From Bos javanicus (lineage: Eukaryota; Chordata; Mammalia; Artiodactyla; Bovidae), in the NCBI RefSeq assembly GCF_032452875.1, contig NC_083885.1, forward strand, positions 33,335,925 through 33,399,924: DNA of 64,000 nt, given 5' to 3'. Each line of letters begins with the position of its first letter. Position 1 is the first letter of the stretch. Below, in pieces: positions 43,275 through 53,558 of the stretch. Both the position numbers and the translations under genes were made by a program. The notes under the pieces were generated by a model. It was not told the origin of the DNA. It did no database searches and saw nothing but the letters and a program-made list of their open reading frames with translations.

Positions 43275-43720
43275 TTTCCACTTCATTCAGCAGATATTGT
43301 TGGGCACCTACTATGTGCCAGATGCCTGAGCTGAGACTTTCTCTGCTCTTAAGATACGCTAGTGAGTGAAAAGACAGAAACCATAATAGCTATAGAGAAG
43401 AACCCGCAGAGAACTGCCGGAATTTGAGACGAGGAAACACTGTGTCAGGGGCTTCACCAAGGAGGATTAAACCAAGTGGAAACTGTTAGGATAATGTAGA
43501 ATGTACCAGAAGAGGAAGGATATAGCTGAATTTGGGGGGAACTGTGTGCAAAGGCATAGAGATGTAGAAGCAGCACAGGCCGATGTGTGTGCTTAGGTGT
43601 GAATTGTGGGTGAGGGTAGCTAGCAAGGAAGACAGATTCTGGGGGCCATTTCTTAGAGGGCTTTGTAAGCCACACTGAGGAGCTGCGGGGCCCCCGGATA
43701 CACTGTGGGTGGCTAAGTGC
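43275..43720 (-). mobile_element. L2-like relic
   Basis: CATTCAGCAGATATTGTTGGGCACCTACTATGTGCCAGATGCC is the antisense L2 terminus. The GGGCTTTGTAAGCCACACTGAGGAG segment further right often accompanies it. Confidence 0.5.
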
Positions 43721-44302
43721 CAGGAGAGAGCAGAGATCTTCCCATTCACAGCCCGATAAGGGTCCCCGTACCTCACACGAGCACCTATGAATACAAAGGA
43801 AAACCCGGCAGGTGCAGAGTTGCTGTGGAAATAGGCTCACTGGCTGGAGGCTCGCCTCGAGTTTGGAGCCCCGTGGGGGCACCCCCACCAGACATGCAGT
43901 GTTACTGCAGACCCGTCTGTAAACCACCTCCCCCATAGACCCGCCGACACACAGCGGCCAGAACCCTTACTCTCTTCTTGCAGATCTCAAAAGCCCTCGG
44001 TGCACAGCCTTGCATGACCTGCCCTTGGGACAGATTGAAACACAAGCCCCTACTGACAGGAAGTCTTTTCTCCAGTTTAAGACTTTTGTTTTGTTTTTGA
44101 GAAGAGAATAAGAAGCAGGGACTGCTCCCGGATAATCAATGAACTGGCATGCTGGCGTCCCCGCTCTGTTCCGCTCTCGTGTTTTAATAAGCTTAACTGT
44201 GAACACAACTCAATGTTATTAAAAAAGAAACAGCGTATGGCTGTTTCTTCCCAGTCATCCTATAAATGGGCTTCCCTCTGTTATTTCAGAAGTAGTAAAA
44301 GC

Positions 44303-44324
44303 TAATTGTTTTATTTTTCAATTA
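44303..44324. promoter_or_regulatory. Inverted homeodomain-like sites (candidate)
   Basis: TAATTG and its reverse complement CAATTA, separated by 10 T-rich bases. TAATTG/CAATTA is a common homeodomain core. Function is inference from motif and the repeat-free setting. Confidence 0.25.
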
Positions 44325-44859
44325 AGGTCTGCCTGTGTGAGAGTTTGTGTCCACATGTGTCCCCAACTCGGTAGCGGCTTCGCGGTGCCACAACTGTCCT
44401 TTGGGCAACTGTTTTCCATTTGGTGGTGAGTGGTGGGAATTCAGGTCCGCCTCTAGTGAGCAGTTGGCAAAGCCTGAGCTAAAATCTCACCCAGAGATGG
44501 TACTGCCTGGGTTTTTTTTTTTAATCAGCAAACGAGTTTGAATCACTGAAAGCAAGAGGAAGCGAAGATGCCATTTCTGGAACCTGGTTCGACCGAAGGT
44601 TGATAAAATGGCTTTGATTTAAGGGGAGAGAAAGTGACACCATAATGAACTCCAGAATTTCACAGGCGAATTTTGCCATTTTATCAAGGGAACAGGCAAA
44701 ACTGATGTAACTCAAAGTGCTGATTACCTCGCTCCCTGGATTATGCAAGGTAGTAACTTCTGGGAGCAGGGAGACAAATTGGAACAAGTTTTAGGAGAAA
44801 ATGATGGGGCTGTGCTCATTCAGAACCATCTCCCTTTCCCCAATCCTACCAGGGCAAAA

Positions 44860-44867
44860 ATGCAAAT
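44860..44867 (+). promoter_or_regulatory. Octamer motif ATGCAAAT
   Basis: Exact POU-factor octamer within repeat-free sequence. An 8-mer occurs by chance about once per 65 kb per strand, so weak alone. Confidence 0.2.
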
Positions 44868-45262
44868 GGAAATTGCCTGGCAGTTCTTTCTAATCAATCT
44901 GCCTCTAGAGGTAGTAAATTCTCCCTGGCCTTCTCTCCACTCAACTCTGCTCCAGCTGGAGCATGATGGATCCTCTGCCTCGTGCTGCTTCCATTAGGGA
45001 CTCTCCTGGGAAATAGAATCTGCATGTTTGCTGCTAGGAGAGTGAGGGGCGCCTGAGTGCAAGCCCACCAATCTGAGGCTGAATTGTTTCTCAGTGAAAA
45101 AGCAGCTTATTGAAAGTCCTGATGTTTCATTCCATTGCAGCTCACCAGAAATTACTCAGTAAGACATCCTCTTCACCAGTCATCTGCGGAAAGTCCCTGG
45201 CGTATGAGAAAGATGTCTGAGTTTGTAGAATTTGGGCGAGCTACTTGTATGTCAACCTTACT

Positions 45263-45481
45263 ATGGTGTGCTGTGCTTAGATGCTTCAGTCATGTCCAAC
45301 TCTTTTCGACCCCATGGACTGTGGCCTTCCAGGCTCTTATGTCCATGGGATTCTCCAGGCAAGAGTATTGGAGTGAGTTGCCATTCCCTTCTCCAGGGGA
45401 TCTTCCCCACCCAGGGTTTGAACCCGGGTCTTGTGCATTGCAGGCAGATTCTTTACCAACTGAGCCACCAGGGAAGCCCCG
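45263..45481 (-). mobile_element. Bov-tA SINE
   Basis: Antisense full length; TSD ACCTTACT (45255-45262 and 45482-45489). Confidence 0.95.
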
Positions 45482-45865
45482 ACCTTACTGTACTTTATTC
45501 TATTTACCTGGTTGGTTTCAGTCTTACCTGTAGGATTTTATGTCCCACACTGAGAGCGCCCAGGACTGATGTGTTCGTCTCTTTCTTCTGCATGTCAGGT
45601 AAAGGACAGGTTGTGAGAGCTGCTCAATCACTGTTGCATTCATTCATTCCTTTGACAAATCAGCTGAGGGTCTACTCGGAGCCAGCAATAAACAAAGGAG
45701 GTGTGGCTTCTGCACTCAGAGAGCTTACACTATGTAGAGGAGGCTTGACTTAGCTGGTAATTCTAGACAGCAGGAGAAAGGAAGTGAACAGGTACCTGAG
45801 AGACGAATGAGAGGAGGGAGCTGCTTTCCATATGGGCAGGGAAGCATTTCTGAAAAGGTGTCATC
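45482..45865. other. Mostly unassigned, weak L2-like patch
   Basis: GCATTCATTCATTCCTTTGACAAATCAGC...GGAGCCAGCAATAAAC resembles an L2 terminus. Confidence 0.35.
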
Positions 45866-46072
45866 TCAGGTGGTCCTCATGGTGCAGAACCTGCCTGCCA
45901 GTGCAGGAAACCTGAGACACAAATTCTATCCCTGCGTCGGGAAGATCCCCTGGAGGAGGCTATGGCAACCCACTCTAGTATCCTTGCCTGGAGAATACCC
46001 ATGGACAGAGGAGCCTGGCAGGCTGCAGTCCATGGAGTCACAAAACAGTTGGACACACTTAGTGACGGAGCA
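45866..46072 (+). mobile_element. Bov-tA SINE
   Basis: Sense, degraded head (CTCAGGTGGTCCTCATGGTGCAGAACC), body through CACTCTAGTATCCTTGCCTGG. The tail runs into a (CA)n tract. Confidence 0.9.
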
Positions 46073-46098
46073 CGCACACACACACACACACACACACA
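46073..46098. repeat. (CA)n microsatellite in SINE tail
   Basis: GCACGCACACACACACACACAC run; CA expansions at SINE tails are common. Confidence 0.92.
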
Positions 46099-46215
46099 CG
46101 CAGTTGGCACTAGGGACTGAGAAGGACTCAGGTGTACAGAGGGTGAGCAGCGAACTCTCTTGAAACCAAGAAGGCTCTGCTTTGTCAGAACTCTGCATGT
46201 TTGGGAAACTCTCTG

Positions 46216-46300
46216 CATGTTAGTTTACCAGGGCCTGCATAACAGAGTACCCCAGACTGGAGGCTTCAACAGCAGGAAGGTATTTCCTCAGGATTCTGGA
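46216..46300 (-). mobile_element. MLT1-type LTR, piece 1
   Basis: TTAGTTTACCAGGGCCTGCATAACAGAGTACCCCAGACTGG is the antisense 3' end of an MLT1 LTR (ERVL-MaLR). Broken by BovB at 46300. Confidence 0.85.
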
Positions 46301-47066
46301 TGCAGATGACACCACCCTTATGGCAGAAAGTGTAGAGGAACTAAAAAGCCTCTTGATGAAAGTGAAAGTGGAGAGTGAAAAAGTTGGCTTAAAACTCAAC
46401 ATTCAGAAAACAAAGATCATGGCATCCGGTCCCATCACTTCATGGGAAATAGATGGGGAAACAGTGGAAACAGTGTCAGACTTTATTTTTCTGGGCTCCA
46501 AAATCACTACAGATGGTGACTGCAGCCATGAAATTAAAAGACACTTACTCCTTGGAAGGAAAGTTATGACCAACCTAGATAGCATATTCAAAATAGAGAC
46601 ATTACTTTGCCAGCAAAGGTTCGTCTAGTCAAGTCTATGGTTTTTCCTGTGGTCATGTATGGATGTGAGAGTTGGACTGTGAAGAAGGCTGAGTGCCGAA
46701 GAATTGATGCTTTTGAACTGTGGTGTTGGAGAAGACTCTTGAGAGTCTCTTGGACTGCAAGGAGATCCAACCAGTCCATTCTGAAGGAGATCAGCCCTGG
46801 GATTTCTTTGGAAGCAATGATGCTAAAGCTGAAACTCCAGTACTTTGGCCACCTCATGGGAAGAGTTGACTCATTGGAAAAGACTCTGATGCTGGGAGGG
46901 ATTGTGGGCAAGAGGAGAAGGGGACGACAGAGGATGAGATGGCTGGATGGACGTGAGTCTGGGTGAACTCCGGGAGTTGGTGATGGACAGGGAGGCCTGG
47001 CGTGCTACAATTCATGGGGTCGCAAAGAGTTGGACATGACTGAGCCACTGATCTGATCTGATCTGA
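46301..47066 (+). mobile_element. BovB LINE inside MLT1
   Basis: Starts within the RT YADD codons (TGCAGATGACACC) and ends in repeated GATCT units. TSD TCTGGA (46295-46300 and 47067-47072), matching the MLT1 sequence it split. Confidence 0.95.
46320..46628 (+). pseudogene. BovB reverse-transcriptase C-terminal remnant
   Basis: 102 codons (VKVESEKVGLKLNIQKTKIM, ITSWEIDGETVETVSDF). A small deletion after DSIFK (missing GC of AAAGCAGAG) shifts the frame; the remainder continues at 46607-46966. It lacks the complete YADD box. Dead. Confidence 0.88.
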
Positions 47067-47261
47067 TCTGGAGGCTGGAAGTCTGAGATGAGAGTGTCGG
47101 GGTTGGTTTCTTCTGGTGCGTCTCTCCCTGGCCTGCACATGGCCGTTGTCTTCCCTCTGTGTCTCCACGTGGTCTTTCCTCTGTAACCATCTGTGTCCAA
47201 AGGTCCTTGTCTTATAAAGACACCAGTCATAATGGATCAGGGCCACTCACATGACCTCATT
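47067..47261 (-). mobile_element. MLT1-type LTR, piece 2
   Basis: GGAGGCTGGAAGTCTGAGATG, GGTTTCTTCTGGTGCGTCTCTCC, TATAAAGACACCAGTCATAATGGATCAGGGCC. Collinear with piece 1. Confidence 0.88.
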
Positions 47262-47403
47262 TTCTATTCATATTTTTATTTGTTAATTTTTTTTTTTTTT
47301 ACGACAGGTGGGAATCTTAGTTCCCCAACCAGATATTGAACCCAGGCCCTTGGTAGTGTAAGTGTGGAGTCTTAACCACTAGACCACCAGGGAATTCCCT
47401 CAA
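47262..47403 (-). mobile_element. CHR-type SINE inside MLT1
   Basis: T-rich left end, head at right (GGAGTCTTAACCACTAGACCACCAGGGAATTCCC). Body internally shortened. Perfect 11-bp TSD ATGACCTCATT (47251-47261 and 47404-47414). Confidence 0.93.
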
Positions 47404-47555
47404 ATGACCTCATTGTAGTTTACCACCCCTTTAAAGGTGGTTCTTTAAAGTCTCTTTAAAGACATTGATTCCAGGTACAGTCACAGCCTCAGATCCTGGG
47501 GGTTAGGACGGCAACATATGAATTGGGGGAAAGGGGCACAGTTCAGCCCACAGCA
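47404..47555 (-). mobile_element. MLT1-type LTR, piece 3
   Basis: ATGACCTCATTGTAGTTTACC, TTTAAAGACATTGATTCCAGGTACAGTCAC, GGGGGTTAGGACGGCAACATATGAATTGGGGG, CAGTTCAGCCCACAGCA: the 5' end of the LTR in antisense. Confidence 0.88.
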
Positions 47556-48930
47556 CTTGTTGAAGGCCAGTTGGATAGGATCTTTCAAAGTGTAGAAGAG
47601 CGATCGAAGGCAATAAACTAGTGAGGCACAGGGCTGCTTGGCTTTCAAAGCTGTCACTTTGAGAGAAGGGTGCAGAAGAGCTCATGGGGTGGCAGAAATA
47701 AATGTAGGGAGATCAGTTAGGAGCTATGGTGGTTGCCCAAGCAGGAGAAGACAGGGGAAGTGAGGTCTAGAGGAGAGGAGAGAACATCAAGATGGAACTG
47801 GGAAAGCCAGTTCTGAATGAGTAGAAGAGTGAATGAATGCATGCATGTTTATGAAACCAACGAATGAGTCAATCCATTCCCCCAATCCCTGTGAAAACCC
47901 TGGTTTTGCCCTAACATCAGTAGAGTGACACTTATCTTTCTTGTCTGTCCTATGTAGGTGAGAGACTTCTCTAAACTGCTGGTGAGTTTGTGTAAGGGAG
48001 CCTCTTAATCTGTGTGCCAGGGGATAAACACTGCTCTCCCCTGGCCTGCCACACACCAGGTGGTCCGCAGGCACTGTGTCAGGAGGAAGCGTGCAAGGAA
48101 AGGGCCTACCTTCCCCTTGCTGAACCTACTAGGGACCCTGGGATTGGCGTTTCTGATTCATGTCAGCCTTTCTACTTCTTAGACCACCCCGTCCTTGGGA
48201 ATGCTTTTACAACGTAAATTGCAAAGTAACTTTTTAAAAAGAAAGTGGTTTTACTCAATAGTGTTTGTGATATTAGCCAAGCACCATTTTCCACAGTATT
48301 TATAGTGGGAGTTTTCTTCATTCACCTCACGTGTGCACACGCAGGATGAGGGAGCTAGTCTTGGCAAGAGAGGGCCAAATGATTGATTAATTAGTGCAAT
48401 CAGGGATTCAGGGAGCCATTCAGTTGCAGCCTTAGTGCCACCAGCCACCCCCTCACTCCATCCGGATTCCAAAGAATCTCCTTTACAAAAGCTATGGCAG
48501 GTACCCCAGCTTATTCTTGTAGCCTCCCTAGAAGAAGGAGCTCACCACTCAATAGCACTCTCCTCCATTCCACTGTTGATTCACTCACTCTGTTAGTGTC
48601 CATATAAACAAGAAAATAAGGTTGTCCTCCCCTTAGGCACATGGCTTGCCCCCTTCTATCCTGGGACAGCCACCCACCAGTTTGAGGCTCCTTATTCAGC
48701 AGCCCCATTTCCTTTAGCAGCTGCACACAGCAGCTGATTCAGATCCTCCACCAGCCTGGTTGTATATCTTCCTGAAGTTGGGTATTATCTCTCCTAAAAT
48801 GAAATGCAGGCATCAGAGTGTTCCAGGTGTGTATTGACTGAAAGTCTCTGTCTTGGCTCCTGGAACCACCACTCAGTCTGATACCTAAGACCTAAATCTG
48901 GGCACTTCCTCCCGTTCTCCTTTCCCCTGT
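47556..48930. other. Non-repetitive stretch
   Basis: About 1.4 kb between two MLT1 LTRs in opposite orientation. No internal viral sequence, repeat or gene recognised. Confidence 0.4.
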
Positions 48931-48964
48931 TGTTAGAGATGAATATTTGTGTCCCCTTACATTT
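48931..48964 (+). mobile_element. MLT1-type LTR (second), piece 1
   Basis: TGTTAGAGATGAATATTTGTGTCCCC is the sense 5' end of an MLT1 LTR. Continues after a CHR SINE. Confidence 0.85.
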
Positions 48965-49171
48965 CTTTTTTTAAAAATATGTATTTACTTATTTAGGCTG
49001 TGCCAGGTCTTCCACTTTCTTTGCAGTACTGGGGATGTTTAATTGTAGCACATGAACTCTTAGTTGCGGTATGTGGGATCTAGTTCCCTGACCAGGGATC
49101 GAACCCAGGCCCCCTGCATTGGAAGTGTCTTAGCCACTGGACCACCGAAGAGATCCCTGCCCCACCCCTGG
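48965..49171 (-). mobile_element. CHR-type SINE, short form, inside MLT1
   Basis: T/A-rich left end, TTAGGCTGTGCCAGGTCTTCC, head CTTAGCCACTGGACCACCGAAGAGATCCC. TSD CCTTACATTT (48955-48964) and CCTTAAATTT (49172-49181). Confidence 0.88.
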
Positions 49172-49275
49172 CCTTAAATTTCATATACTGAAATCCTAAC
49201 CTCCAGTGTGATGGTATTAGAGGTGGGGCCTTGGGACACAATTATTTGTGAGGGTAGAGCCTTCATAATGAAACT
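49172..49275 (+). mobile_element. MLT1-type LTR (second), piece 2
   Basis: TTTCATATACTGAAATCCTAACCTCCAGTGTGATGGTATTAGAGGTGGGGCC is standard MLT1 order (described block). Confidence 0.9.
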
Positions 49276-49540
49276 GCTGCTAAGTCGCTTCAGTCGTGTC
49301 CAACTCTGTGTGACCCGTAGACGGCAACCCACCAGGCTTCCTGTCCCTGGGATTCTCCAGGCAAGAACACTGGAGTGGGTTGCCATTTCCTTCTCCAATG
49401 CATGAAAGTGAAAAGTGAAAGTGAAGTCACTCAGTCGCGTCCGACTCTAGCGACCCCATGGACTGCAGCCTACCAGGCTCCTCCATCCATGGGATTTTCC
49501 AGGCAAGAGTACTGGAGTGGGGTGCCATTGCCTTCTCCAT
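49276..49540 (-). mobile_element. Bov-A2 SINE inside MLT1
   Basis: Antisense dimeric Bov-A2 starting GCTGCTAAGTCGCTTCAG. Perfect 12-bp TSD CATAATGAAACT (49264-49275 and 49541-49552). Confidence 0.96.
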
Positions 49541-49780
49541 CATAATGAAACTAGTGTTCTTATAAAAGAGACCTCAGAAAGCTCTCCCACCCTCGTGGGA
49601 GAAGAAGATAAGTCTGAAGCCTGCAAGCCCAAAGCAGTCCCCCACCCCCAACACAGGAACACAACCATGCTGGCACCCTGATCTCAGACTTCCAGCTTCC
49701 AGACCTGTAAGAGATAAATATCTATTGTTCATAAGCCACCCAGTCTCTGGTACTTTTTTAAAGCAGCTCAGCTAAGACCA
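49541..49780 (+). mobile_element. MLT1-type LTR (second), piece 3
   Basis: TTCTTATAAAAGAGACC, CTCAGACTTCCAGCTTCCAGACC, GATAAATATCTATTGTTCATAAGCCACCCAGTCTCTGG, GCTAAGACC: sense 3' half of the LTR with its polyadenylation-region AATAAA-like GATAAATA. Confidence 0.9.
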
Positions 49781-50089
49781 TTCTCTTGCTCCATGCAAAT
49801 TACACAGCCTCAGGATATTTATATCTTAGTTTTTTCTTGGATTTTCCTTCCTTAATCTGTTTACAACCCACTAGCTATCCACCCTCTCGCCTAAAGAGTG
49901 CAAAAATCGCCAGTGAAACTATAATACCTGCCTTAAATCTTCGTCTCTTGCCCTGACATTATAACACTGCCCCAGGGGCTATAAATTGTAGTCTGTGCTT
50001 GCCCTTTCCTTTCTTAAAGTCTTCAGTGTGTAGGGGGGAGGGGTGAGGGGGACAGATTTTCTATGGCTCTACACCCTTATGCATAGAGA
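49781..50089. other. Unassigned sequence
   Basis: No repeat recognised. A second octamer-like ATGCAAAT lies near 49794. Confidence 0.4.
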
Positions 50090-50280
50090 GAGTGGTTCAG
50101 ACAGTAAAGAATCTGCCTGCGATGCAGGAGACCTGGGTTAGATCCCTGGGTTGGGAAGATCCCCTGGAGAAGGGAATGGCAACTCACTCCAGTATTCTTG
50201 CCTGGAGAATCCCATGGAGAGAGGTACAGTCCACTGGGTGGTAAAGAGCTGGACATGACCGAGTGACTTTCACTTCCACA
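50090..50280 (+). mobile_element. Bov-tA SINE
   Basis: Sense, head partly lost (GAGTGGTTCAGACAGTAAAGAATC), body and GTGACTTTCACTTCCACAC tail. A short deletion removes part of the GGAGCCTGGTGGG block. Confidence 0.92.
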
Positions 50281-50284
50281 CTTC

Positions 50285-50750
50285 CATGCTACGCACCTTA
50301 AAGTTCAAGTTCAAACTTCAAATTCCTACCCTGCACTTCATGATCTGTCCATCACCTGACTTCCTAGCTAACCCTCTGTCCCGTTCCCATCTCCATTCAG
50401 CAATTTTGAATTCCATGTTAATGCTCATCAGACTCTTCCACTTAGTTGGACTTGCTGTGCCAGTGATGACCTTCTCCACTTCTTTGCTGGGGCAGCATTT
50501 ACTTGTCCATCAAGAATTAGTCTTATCCCTCATGGGAAGTCCTGAGTCAGGCTAGCACACTGTCCTTCTCTCCTGAGGCTTTTCCCTGGTCTCAAAGCAC
50601 AGACATATCACAGTGGAGTGTAGCTGTCTGCTGACATGTGTATCCCTCTCACTGAACCATGGACCTTGATTCATCTGTATGTTGGTGTCTGGGGCCATAG
50701 CTAGCACAGAGGAGATGTTCAGTGCATGTTTATTGGGCTAAACTTTCAGC
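50285..50750 (+). mobile_element. L2 LINE 3' region
   Basis: ATGATCTGTCCATCACCTGACTTCC, CAGTGATGACCTTCTCC, TAGCTAGCACAGAGGAGATGTTCAGTGCATGTTTATTGG fit a worn L2 3' end. Confidence 0.5.
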
Positions 50751-51674
50751 CCCAGCGAATGGGATTCAAAAGGTTAGGGCTGCCCTGGTGTGTCTGGGGA
50801 GACCGTGACTTGTTTCACATATTCATTTTGCAAGTGGTACTGAGCATAAGAAAGATGTAGTCCCATTCTCTACAGAGTCAACTTGAAACCCAGGAGTCCT
50901 CAGGGCTTGGTGAGAACCCTGCATCTAAGCAGTTATGATTTACACTGCAGTTGGAACACCAGATCAAAGACAGTCCAACAAAACCTCTTCTCAAGAGTCT
51001 TGAGCATTCTTCATGGACCAAACACAGCCTCAGCTGTAATCACTAGTAATCTCTTATTGCCTCAGCCCAACCCTGGACATATATTAAATTGATTTGCTAA
51101 CTGCCCCACTCAAGTATTAAGGGAGAAAAATGTACCCACATTCTAATTAGTAATTTTAAAAAGTAATTTTATACATACTTTTATGATCAAACAATGCAAT
51201 ATAAAACAAATATTTAAAACTTATCTTAAAACATAGCTACCCTGATAAGCATAATTTAGAAATCTTTAATGAATTCACCTCAATTAGCCTTTAATTAAAT
51301 AGCTCATTAAAAGCTGATTTGAATACTGCTCATGGAGAAATTCTTGTTCAACTGTTGTGACAGAACAGGAAGTTAATGAAGTTAAAACTGAGTGCAATTT
51401 GGAGGGGAACAGCCCGAAAGTCATAAAGCTACCAGAGGAAATAGAATCTCTGAACTCTGCCTGACACCTGAGACTTTTCATCATAACCAGAGGCTCAAGT
51501 GAGCGATAGACCTGGGGCCCCAGGCAAGGATCATGTTTTTCTACCCCTTGTTCTCAGCTTGTGGCTTAGAACATTGGAGGTGAGAGGTTAACATTTGATG
51601 AATAAACAAATGAACAGTCAAAGCAGATCTGCACACATTCTAAATTCAAGCAAAAGATAAAGTAATACAAAGTA
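50751..51674. other. Unassigned sequence
   Basis: AT-rich 51100-51330. No repeat or gene recognised. Confidence 0.4.
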
Positions 51675-51859
51675 AACTTATGTTTATGAAGCACCTACCA
51701 TGTGTCAAATGTTTTGAATTTTTTTTAATTGAATTTCCCCTAATAGCCCTTCATACAGAAAGCTAAAATATGATTCCTTATTTTCAGGTGAAGAAACAGG
51801 AGAACAGAGGAGTCAGCTAACACAAGTAGTAAATATCTGGGCTGAAATTTTAGTTCTGC
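51675..51859 (-). mobile_element. MIR SINE
   Basis: GAAGCACCTACCATGTGTCAAATG, TTATTTTCAGGTGAAGAAACAGG, AAGTAGTAAATATCTGGGCTGAAATTT. Confidence 0.65.
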
Positions 51860-51869
51860 TGGAAGAGAA

Positions 51870-52082
51870 AAGTGAAAGTGTTAGTCGTTCAGTTGTGTTT
51901 GACTCTGCGAACCTATGGACTGTAACCCACCAGGCTCCTCTTTCCATGGGATTTCCCAGGCAGGAATCCTGGAGTGGGTTGCCATGTCCTTTTCCAGGGG
52001 ATCGTCCCAACCCAGGGATCAAACCCAGGTCTCTCTTATTGCAGGCAGATTCTTTATCATTTGAGCCATGAGGGAAGCCCGA
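51870..52082 (-). mobile_element. Bov-tA SINE
   Basis: Antisense full length; perfect 10-bp TSD TGGAAGAGAA (51860-51869 and 52083-52092). It lies at the edge of the MIR. Confidence 0.95.
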
Positions 52083-52146
52083 TGGAAGAGAAGAGAATCC
52101 CAAATATCTAAAATTCTTCAAGACCTCTGTATAGACTTACTTGAAA

Positions 52147-52151
52147 TATAT

Positions 52152-52182
<31 letters not shown>
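52147..52182. repeat. (TAGA)n microsatellite
   Basis: About eight uninterrupted GATA/TAGA units. Confidence 0.95.
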
Positions 52183-53417
52183 TTGGTATCAGCTTTCACC
52201 TTCTCACGCCTTCTCACTGCCAACTTCTTCCAAAGAACATGTCCCCAGGGCTCTGGCTTTTGTTGCCATAGCTCTGTCATTCCTGGGACGTCATCTGTCA
52301 CGTGATTGTCGCAGGAAATGCTGCTCGGGTGCCTCCCTCTGGGCAGCTTGAGCCGGGGTTTAGCAAGGAGACTTTGAGGGGCAGAGCAGGCTTTGAAGGA
52401 GTCTTCGGGCTCCAGGCACTGCGAGGGGATAGTGCTCCATCGTGGGAGAGAGGAACAAGAGGCACAGTTACCATTTTCATCATCTCAGTCATTTGGGGAT
52501 GAGTCTGGAAAGCACCCAGGGAATCCATCTGACCTGAAATTCTCAGCAGAAAATCAGGTGCTCCCAGACGTACAAGGCTGCCACCCGGAAAACCTCCTTC
52601 AGAGCCACAGGGCCCGGCTTCCACATGGGCAGCTGGACCGAGCCATCTCAGATGCTCAGAGGCATCAGAGCTTCAGGAGAAAGGCCCGAGGGAGCACAAG
52701 GAAGACGGCCCTGTGTTCTCAGCACAGCGGGATGCGAGAGTCTGCCTGCCTGGAGCTGGATCCCTGCCTGCAGGAGGAACCAGTGTGGGGAATCCATGCT
52801 TAGTCCACAGCAGCTGGTGGCGACTGCCTGGAGCCACCCCTGGCCAAGATGCGGGCTCGAGCAGACCTGGAGCATTTAAGGATCTTAGGATCCAGGGGCT
52901 GAGGCATGAGATTGTCTAGCATCTCCACAGTGGTTACAGTGAGAAGATGGAGAGGCTGTGGATGTGGGGGAATGTGGATCTGATAAGTGGGGATCCAGTC
53001 CCCGCTCCTCCTGTATGGCAGTGACTACATACCATCTACAAGGTCAGGCAGCCTCTTCTGCTTGGCCTCCCCTCACATATTATGTCAGGCAGGAATTATC
53101 AAGATTCCCATTTTGTAGAGATTAGTGAGACTTCAGTTAGGACAGGTAGGTCACATTGATGGTAAGCAACAGAGATGAGGTTCAAAATAGGTCTCTGACT
53201 CAGTATCCCCTGCTGGCCCTTACATAGACTGCAGAGCATGAGGAGAAGGCGGGTGGTCTCTCTAATCTGCAGGGTCCCCTGAAATCCCTGACTGGCACAT
53301 GGGAGCCTCTGCGTCCTGTGGCCTCCAGACTCTAGTGTTCATCTGGCCACCCACCCTCTTCTAATCCTGTGCCTGCTAGGACCTAGCACATACTGAGCAC
53401 TCAGGAATTATGTGCTG
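52183..53417. other. GC-richer non-repetitive stretch
   Basis: No transposon recognised. Overlapping open frames on both strands (52298-52919) suggest base composition rather than a gene. Contains the GACGTCAT and TCACGTGA motifs at 52287-52305. Confidence 0.4.
52287..52305. promoter_or_regulatory. CRE-like and palindromic E-box pair (candidate)
   Basis: GACGTCAT (52287-52294) followed 3 bases later by the palindrome TCACGTGA (52298-52305). Both contain CpG and match ATF/CREB and MITF/TFE-type bHLH cores respectively. Inference only. Confidence 0.25.
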
Positions 53418-53545
53418 GGACTTCCTGGGTGGTCAGATGGTTAAGACTCAGTGCTGTCAATGCAGGGAGTGTGGGTCCAATCCCTGGTCCCCTGGTCGGA
53501 GAACTAAGATCTTACATGGTGTGTGGCATGACCAAAAGACTTTTT
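53418..53545 (+). mobile_element. CHR-type SINE, short
   Basis: Sense head GGGACTTCCTGGGTGGTCAGATGGTTAAGACTC, CCCTGGTCGGAGAACTAAGATC, ending GACCAAAAGACTTTTT. Confidence 0.88.
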
Positions 53546-53558
53546 AGAGAAGTATCTG

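Larger units (their letters stand above)
43721..45262. other. Non-repetitive stretch, candidate conserved non-coding DNA
   Basis: About 1.5 kb without recognised transposons. Contains an inverted homeodomain-like pair (44303-44324) and an octamer ATGCAAAT (44860-44867). The open frame at 43454-43936 (-) overlaps other open frames and has no recognised domain. Confidence 0.4.

Noticed and set aside
43454..43936. 160-codon minus-strand frame
   Set aside because: Partly covers an L2-like relic; no protein family recognised; a second minus frame and a + frame are open over the same bases.
45232..45753. 173-codon open frame with a RPHGL.P.RLLCPWDSPGK pattern
   Set aside because: Runs through an antisense Bov-tA SINE. 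The same peptide recurs at many SINE copies (40110, 24190, 33934, 54500).
47556..48930. Provirus between two MLT1 LTRs
   Set aside because: The LTRs are in opposite orientation and no internal retroviral sequence was recognised between them.
52298..52919. Overlapping open frames on both strands (102-136 codons)
   Set aside because: Openness on several frames at once reflects GC-richer composition; no domain or splice structure ties them together.
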